A stretch of 26,633 nt of DNA from a virus. The stretch spans positions 1-26,633 of IMG/VR virus record IMGVR_UViG_3300035698_021793; one strand, 5' to 3'. Under the pieces are notes generated by a model that had not been told where the DNA came from, made no database searches, and saw only the letters and a list, made by a program, of their open reading frames with translations. Of this stretch, positions 25,901-26,633 are shown one piece after another. Positions within the stretch are counted from its first letter, which is position 1; the number at the start of each line of letters is the position of its first letter. A program made the position numbers and the translations under genes.

Positions 25901-26633
25901 GACTTGGTAGCGATAACAACTTTAACCGATAACCAATATTACAATGAAGGGTCGGACATAATTTTAGATGTGGCACAGATAGATGCAGACTCAAGCACAC
26001 TGGGATACCAGTTGAGTGAGAATGATGTTCTGTCAGTGACTACATTCAACAACGCACTTGGAATGAAATTGAGAAGAGAGGTTCTCGAAGGCAGAACAAA
26101 CAATGTGTTCAAATTAAGATTTGAACCTTTGAACGGCGGATATACTTACGTGTGGTTGAACGGAGATCAACAGACACAGGGACATGACTTTACAATTAGT
26201 GGCAACACAATTACATTCGTTGGCAAGACAATAACAGCATCAGACAGACTCGACGTGATGTACTTTGCAACAGAATCTGCCGCGAGTGCAACAGGATTCA
26301 GAATATTCAAAGACATGCTGAATAGGACTTTCTACAAACGTATCAGCAAAACAGCAACAACGGAACTAGTTGATGATTTGACAGATACAATTAACACATT
26401 ACAAGTCAAAGACGGGACTGTGTTACCAGAACCTGATGCGTCAAGCAACATGCCAGGTGTTGTCTTCATTGACAAGGAAAGAATAGAATATTTTACCAAG
26501 AACGGAAACACGTTGGGACAACTTAGACGTGGAACACTTGGAACAGGAATTAAGGACCATAGCGATGGCACACTAGTGGTAGATGCCAGCGGAACTCAAA
26601 CTATACCTTATGCGGACACAGTGTACACCAACA
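13979..26633 (+). CDS. Giant virion structural protein, over 4218 aa, incomplete at the right edge (peripheral baseplate/adsorption protein)
   Basis: I translated this frame codon by codon from ATG at 13979 to the window end and found no stop: 4218 whole codons, still open. It occupies the place of T4 gp7 and the wedge/fibre genes after gp6. Parts in order: a conserved N-terminal region (about 23-160, with LPAFYRTDSNQRFLSSTLDP and FREYYW-like YREYYW); a cupredoxin-like domain (207-294); a segment with NAWSRYNRWFHKSVIDETAR and RPIIEFDSGLALYNHGT (about 405-455); SYMPPSPTKLGMYPKYKPE and a DDLIIELEKRIYNN helix (about 1000-1060); a carbohydrate-binding-like module (1668-1708); a helix-rich part at about 1740-1820; seven FG-GAP blades (2106-2549); a conserved helical part (3093-3169); Gly/Tyr beta repeats; a second carbohydrate-binding-like module (3411-3456); and GDGST beta repeats from about 3525. 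It is soluble with no signal peptide. The start is coupled to gp6 by TAATG, with AGGA at 13970-13973. I believe similar giant proteins follow gp6 in marine T4-like phages. Virion role is well supported, exact job inferred. Confidence 0.85.
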   Translation, partial: MADNTTNTSSNNEVVKQGNNEYRRTVQHLPAFYRTDSNQRFLSSTLDPLVQKGELERLDGHIGRQDAYTRAVTDRYITATNRDRMAYQLEPAVTYTDRDTTSINPEDQVKFTGTYDDYINQLNYFGGKVDNHDRLNKETVYSWNPAIDYDKLVNYREYYWIPNGPNAIEIDSVGPSAVAEYNVSKWPEDGSSTKAWNFPHKEDERNPIIKLYRGNTYKFNVNAKGHPFYIMTEPYKSQVAEDGSTSTLYSTGVTNNGADYGTVTFTVPLTGGTDTLYYQCGNHDSMYGILQIRNINTLAKINPEDDIIGVKDYSLRTLNLSNGMKVKFTAGQLATNSPYLNKEYYVEGVGESITLTNVDDLITPASYATESTILYDSVDYDSRPYALAYYTPDAKDHITIKRDSLDQNAWSRYNRWFHKSVIDETARINGFTANLDEDDRAKRPIIEFDSGLALYNHGTVAKTSVTLYDTVTTDAFSDVVLQTGYIVDGITLAEGMRVIFSADTDPTVNGRIYKVSFATAGDSTQVISLTQEADGVPADKDSVFVEFGTKNQGKTFYYNNATTAWIESQQKTGVNQQPLFGMWDDKHTSFDDTTTYPNSTFAGAKVFEFATSDTATTDTVLGIKVKYNTINNVGDIVFESDHTSGTFTYKSGSSTVTKNLAEGHLHYTTSRETHNSRSAWIKRTNESKQRVMRTFIVDDTEKQLFPIDFYKNSADLTDLEVSVSVNGSRKTLTTDYTLVDGTTNRYVKFVKALAVNDQIRVAGYSSADKIVNKGIYEVPENLATNSLNKQLGTFTFGQILNHVRDIFDKNQDVTGAIPGETNLRDKPNARLKGGSIHQHESPLVPAVFGLIDQDSNTISAIDHANQEYEKWYNAFLTHATGTAYEGVAADRVDEIVTAITPGRNSTFPFYYEDMLGWGENVSTRTYTVLGASQTDYALDSQHNITTPSNRAVYVYLNDVQLILGTDYTFSTTDDSVNISATLAEGDIVKIKDYTDTTGSYMPPSPTKLGMYPKYKPESFTDTTYITDTAVIRKHDGSIIKAYGDERDDLIIELEKRIYNNLKTAHDPALLDIHDVMPSAFTSTEYTLQEINDVAATDFYTWSGRNSVQYINNTSFVEGSPFTYNYARSTDRLNIQSLPGHWRGIYNYFYDTDAPHVRPWEMLGHSEKPTDWETIYGPAPYTSANDVLWDAIATEPGRYGKPEIKTYLPVDASGNLLDPLAAGLVDNFDIPGRQASWKFGDHGPAETSWRRSSAYPFSVIKTLALTKPAKFFSNLFDPSRLKTNTAGNQIDTDTGIRKTLATSRYHLETVTDNNTGVTTRYQTAGYQPFVVNYLISRDLDVTAFYYDKMKNLSTQLAYKLGGFTDKDNLKVLTDSVSPGSTSGSKFIPDENYKILFRTSNPVKSFQYSGVLIEKNNDATSDGSTLLGGYKILGYSTTKPYFKFNYPVKTTTHSAVSVEGTTPVKRYTSFQENTQTIPYGYVFNTIQDVTDFLFGYGHWLESQGFKFNRYSNELKETLNWANAVREFLFWTTQEWAPGSAVTVSPAADGFELDTDNSIVGKLRNLAGDYSLLDAGGRKIDIGEISTKRIGKTFDLSIKSDSIGLYNVALNTVQKEHILLFDNSTVFADIIYDPFTGFRQQRLKLVGWKTAGWNGDYYAPGFVFDSAQVSYWKANTDYRIGDTVEYQGKFYVATANHNSTATFETVNWKYKIEKPAPQLIPNFDYKISQFNDFYNLESNNFDDSQQQLAQRLIGYQSRDYLENLFVNDVSQYKFYQGYIREKGTQNAIDKILKAQYEGEDINLELYPEWMIRTGRFGNIDSVENIQITLKDNEVYSNPQSVELFNTTNETKEFTRSLSVSKDQMYYKPVEYTASTTFSRIDYTKEGVDREHAQVYKTAGYPQLTQVQHTAFNITDISNLDMNAITTNDLVWVANKSNNDWDVFRITSARLKIAQVQLINDSTQLELTFTSSHGLTGSSPTKLADYFGISNSQELTLNGVYQVSSVTDHKTVIIDYTGNTAFIPTLEDGSTADSYGNIYKFISVRLASMDNVNDLINYADYKDKDEAIEKEGDKVFSDTDSSGLWQVYEKQDPYVPSIILSPDVSTADQEFGHNIVARNDGRTVVISAPGKTQGEVHFLFRSNTAAGTLFQTQLTATMTENDDATSRLGESLSMSTDENFVVAGAPFTNTISSDGSTRYADSGLIKIYLWEPTTFKYGLLNTLTPPEDGSTTDSAQAQNFGWSHKISEPGLSSGRSTATKYLFVGAPGHGDDVGQVYMYEWGIGADGSTYDTWTQNLTITSADPGAGKRFGHRLEANDNGDILAVSSLAPGQAGKVEIYIRSSQANDGSTDHSFTLAQTLEGISADGSSLNTAFGDSMTMTNDGTVLIVGAPGVDDGSTGQIDGGAVYYYKWNADGSTNTYTLQQTIAAPDSQSNMKFGTSVDINNTGTRVVIGAEKAATPREMKIDSGETTFDLQDTTIGDFNTGSGAAYTATMYNTKFMIDDRMVTDNTSEDDDFGKGLCIIDNTVFVGAPDDEGNTAISNDGTVACYDLSVSGEYAWKNIASETALIDIDKLGQVFEFNNKTKQVLDHYDLYDPIQGRILGVADREINIKTNWDPAVYNTGTNANTKTPWAESHLGEVWWDLSKVKWTWYQQGDQKFKANNWGKTFPGSSIDIYEWTESTFLPSEWQLRTGTQGGTSQGITGTPLNPDDSNYTVIQKYNSRLDTLVNYYYYWVKNKTTVPSNSVVQRKNSTGSVATLIANPQGSGFSYYSVTDTNKLLLNNVGTLSGSDIVLNIDIRTNTFDGDAHSVWKLAKEGDKDWRPGTVIETRWWDSLIGQNSTGDLVPDITLPVNERYGNSVRPRQSWYVDRYSALKEIIDYTNIELKKIQLGGTINLTNLNSKEPEPTAQSLEWDTTIDTYAELTYIDTRDLSGTVRYLVRADETSNGYWAIYTWDGTEFTRTKLQTYDTSGYWSYTDWYGTDPAVHEMIHNENTPIDKQVTYEYELDTLDLAIGKHVKVTSADTGGWKLFMKTADGYINVGTENGTIRISTKLYDYTQDATGFAGEDTFDDNFFDQSPATETRKILTALRDDIFINDFAVEYNTLFFTGLRKVLAEQTYVDWMFKTSFINAKNSVRELDQRKAYTTGTDSWIESYINEVKPFHTKLREYRLGHTGTDTQDGLFTDFDSPTFYDAKTGKIRALNVDSDTDKLTEYPWQMWNDYHKKYVSSVTVSKGGSGYTKTPTVTIVGGTAGATGPFQILATSSSGSTSGSYGYFYPLFTSQIQAEIYDSQNSGAGTTNSYTFDGYTGTFYGPSTSITAQSTISGAFKMYTTPTTTAATATATVVGGTVTKITVTGIGANYTSTPMVVLTGGTDDGSTPSDTARAYANLNNDLVRDIDTTIKFDRVSSTSSVVDWTASTSYVYGQLIRYKNELYKTTSAFTATTDFNDSTNNLYKVYGDETGLTAADRTKGFYTPGTGMAGNELSQVMSGVDYGGTMVTGLLFSQGQGWDKEGWYDFPWDTYGESRVKAFTADGTTGTFTITPAPAVSDVYQAYVTSDDSTRKKLDGVFRGDGSTTVFTISVVPDAGALVEFIPFDDDGVLTPTDDRTIDSIIKGGLFGSAMGSAPSDILLEGDDFISPETGYAPEETVPGQLFDTLDIKVYTSPESGVPFISSKNHRGDGSTLTFSIGDYPGTLGSVTVSVNGATQKVSLDGSTAGDYSVDIAGKTITFLSTAPAANSVVATRVFAISGENYRVLDQYTGDGSTVTFTTSTRGEFNLDSTVSDMYITIDGVPTTSFTTTTTANAVTVTFSSAPAADAFVQIAGFNKSTTSTRSFASVRNEKITYDGSTNRYTLTYPPGSIGPLSGLTIIELNGKVLRGPDVSYYTGDGSTYSFNPVAGLGDDSTIDPAKVITSASQIQVHINGVLQELNTDYVVNLGAYDKTADVTTTLADTNTLTADTIGSPERIELVQPASSTDLVAITTLTDNQYYNEGSDIILDVAQIDADSSTLGYQLSENDVLSVTTFNNALGMKLRREVLEGRTNNVFKLRFEPLNGGYTYVWLNGDQQTQGHDFTISGNTITFVGKTITASDRLDVMYFATESAASATGFRIFKDMLNRTFYKRISKTATTELVDDLTDTINTLQVKDGTVLPEPDASSNMPGVVFIDKERIEYFTKNGNTLGQLRRGTLGTGIKDHSDGTLVVDASGTQTIPYADTVYTN
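14597..14860 (+). other. Cupredoxin-like domain in the giant protein, full copper-ligand set
   Basis: Residues 207-294 read as a small Greek-key beta barrel: LYRGNTYKFNV, GHPFYIMT, TGVTNNGADYGTVTFTVP, then LYYQCGNHDSMYGILQIRN. This is the layout of plastocyanin-type domains. The expected ligands are His226, Cys280, His283 and Met286, in a C-x2-H-x2-M loop. The loop is two residues shorter before Met than in plastocyanin (C-x2-H-x4-M). All four ligands are present, so metal binding is plausible. Copper binding itself is inferred. Confidence 0.7.
18980..19102 (+). other. Carbohydrate-binding-like module 1 (CBM5/12-type pattern)
   Basis: Residues 1668-1708 show the pattern W-x-A-x-T-x-Y-x-x-G-D-x-V-x-Y-x-G-x-x-Y followed by an H and a closing W (YWKANTDYRIGDTVEYQG, then KFYVATANHN and NWKYK). 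This matches the small chitin-binding-type fold found in chitinases and phage tail proteins. It suggests glycan contact, but the module may only be structural. Confidence 0.5.
20294..21625 (+). repeat. Seven consecutive FG-GAP-type repeats, predicted seven-bladed beta-propeller
   Basis: Residues 2106-2549 contain seven units of the form FG-x-S-x(5-10)-hhhGAP-x(5-15)-G-x-hYhh. The opening motifs are EFGHNIV, RLGESLS, NFGWSHK, RFGHRLE, AFGDSMT, KFGTSVD and DFGKGLC. The matching second motifs are VISAPG, VVAGAPF, LFVGAPG, LAVSSLAPG, LIVGAPG, VVIGAEK and VFVGAPD. Five keep the GAP or SAP core; blades 4 and 6 are divergent. Blade 6 carries an insertion of about 40 residues. The closest pattern I know is the FG-GAP_2 type, which folds as integrin-alpha-like propellers. 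The unit length is about 50-75 residues. Confidence 0.75.
23255..23485 (+). other. Conserved helical segment of the giant protein
   Basis: Residues 3093-3169 are mostly helical and low in Thr/Gly, unlike their surroundings: FFTGLRKVLAEQTYVDWMF, FINAKNSVRELDQRK, and WIESYINEVKPFHTKLREYR. Among the proteins I know, such a segment recurs in the giant structural proteins of marine T4-like phages. It is probably an oligomerisation or baseplate-docking part between beta-rich regions. Confidence 0.5.
23654..24088 (+). repeat. Two Gly/Tyr beta repeats (G-x-GYT-x-x-PTVTI-x-GG type)
   Basis: Two copies flank a Ser/Thr/Gly-rich spacer: VSKGGSGYTKTPTVTIVGG (from 23663) and VTGIGANYTSTPMVVLTGG (to 24088). 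Each is preceded by a short strand (SVTV, KITV). This is a recurring unit of phage tail-fibre proteins that probably stacks as part of a beta-helix. The two copies differ in sequence, so this is an old duplication. Confidence 0.55.
24209..24346 (+). other. Carbohydrate-binding-like module 2 (CBM5/12-type pattern)
   Basis: Residues 3411-3456 repeat the pattern of module 1: W-x-A-S-T-x-Y-x-x-G-x-L-I-x-Y-x-x-x-L-Y-K (VDWTASTSYVYGQLIRYK, then NELYKTTSAF). It lacks the histidine and closing Trp seen in module 1, having a Tyr there instead. It lies about 1700 residues away from module 1. Confidence 0.4.
24551..26269 (+). repeat. Array of beta-sandwich repeats opening with (G)DGST
   Basis: Residues from about 3525 to 4097 hold about seven repeats of roughly 55-100 residues. 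Each begins like GDGSTxxFTI, then a strand with hxVxVNGVxQ, then DYxVxGxTITFxSAPAA, then a closing strand hxVxxF. Openings: FTADGTTGTFT, FRGDGSTTVFTI, HRGDGSTLTFSI, YTGDGSTVTFTT, TYDGSTNRYTLT, YTGDGSTYSFNP, and a degenerate seventh (FKLRFEP). A further module, IDKERIEYFT...LRRGTLGTG, follows and is cut by the window edge. Units of this kind are common in phage fibre and peripheral baseplate proteins. Confidence 0.6.

Noticed and set aside
13979-26633. Possibility that the giant frame is several genes or contains a frameshift
   Set aside because: The frame was followed line by line; phase is the same at the start, in the propeller and at the last base, and no stop occurs.
1-26633. tRNA genes, CRISPR array, insertion sequence, integrase or attachment site
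   Set aside because: No cloverleaf-like stretch, regular spacer array, transposase or integrase motif was seen. The window is almost fully packed with phage coding sequence.

Overview
This window reads as part of a T4-like (straight-tailed, contractile myovirus) phage genome, most likely from a marine phage. It contains no host-type genes. It holds two divergent blocks that meet at about 4.04-4.18 kb. Several proteins, above all the giant one at the right, look to me like the marine cyanophage/pelagiphage branch of T4-like phages rather than enteric T4. That lineage call is from memory of the families and was not searched; the exact host cannot be named.

Left block (1-4038, all minus strand): a late-transcription sigma factor gene (gp55-like, with a large extra segment), then the Mre11-like nuclease gp47, an unlisted 53-codon ORF that overlaps both neighbours, the Rad50/SbcC-like ATPase gp46, and the first codons of another gene running off the left edge. 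This is a recombination/repair and transcription-switch cluster.

Divergent spacer (4039-4180): it carries the gp55 ribosome binding site, a short perfect dyad, and an exact T4-type late promoter box TATAAATA pointing right.

Right block (4181-26633, all plus strand): a baseplate assembly operon in the order tail-tube cap (gp48/gp54-like), gp53 wedge, a gp27-like hub candidate, a gp5-like hub spike, gp25 wedge, gp6 wedge, then one open reading frame of more than 4218 codons that is still open at the right edge. Four junctions use the same TAATG stop/start overlap, so translation is probably coupled. A second late promoter-like box (CATAAATA) precedes gp6, whose start has no visible ribosome binding site.

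The giant protein sits where T4 has gp7 and the following wedge and fibre genes. It is a mosaic: a conserved N-terminal region, a cupredoxin-like domain with a complete His/Cys/His/Met copper ligand set, two carbohydrate-binding-like modules, seven consecutive FG-GAP blades that should form a beta-propeller, glycine/tyrosine beta repeats, and a run of beta-sandwich repeats opening with a GDGST-type motif. I read it as a baseplate-anchored peripheral or adsorption structure. It is the most interesting object in the window.

The two blocks work as a unit. The left block makes the sigma factor that should read the late promoters, plus recombination functions. The right block is the late output, building the baseplate from hub to periphery. 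No tRNA, rRNA, CRISPR array, insertion sequence or integrase was seen, and no gene-free stretch exceeds 300 bases.
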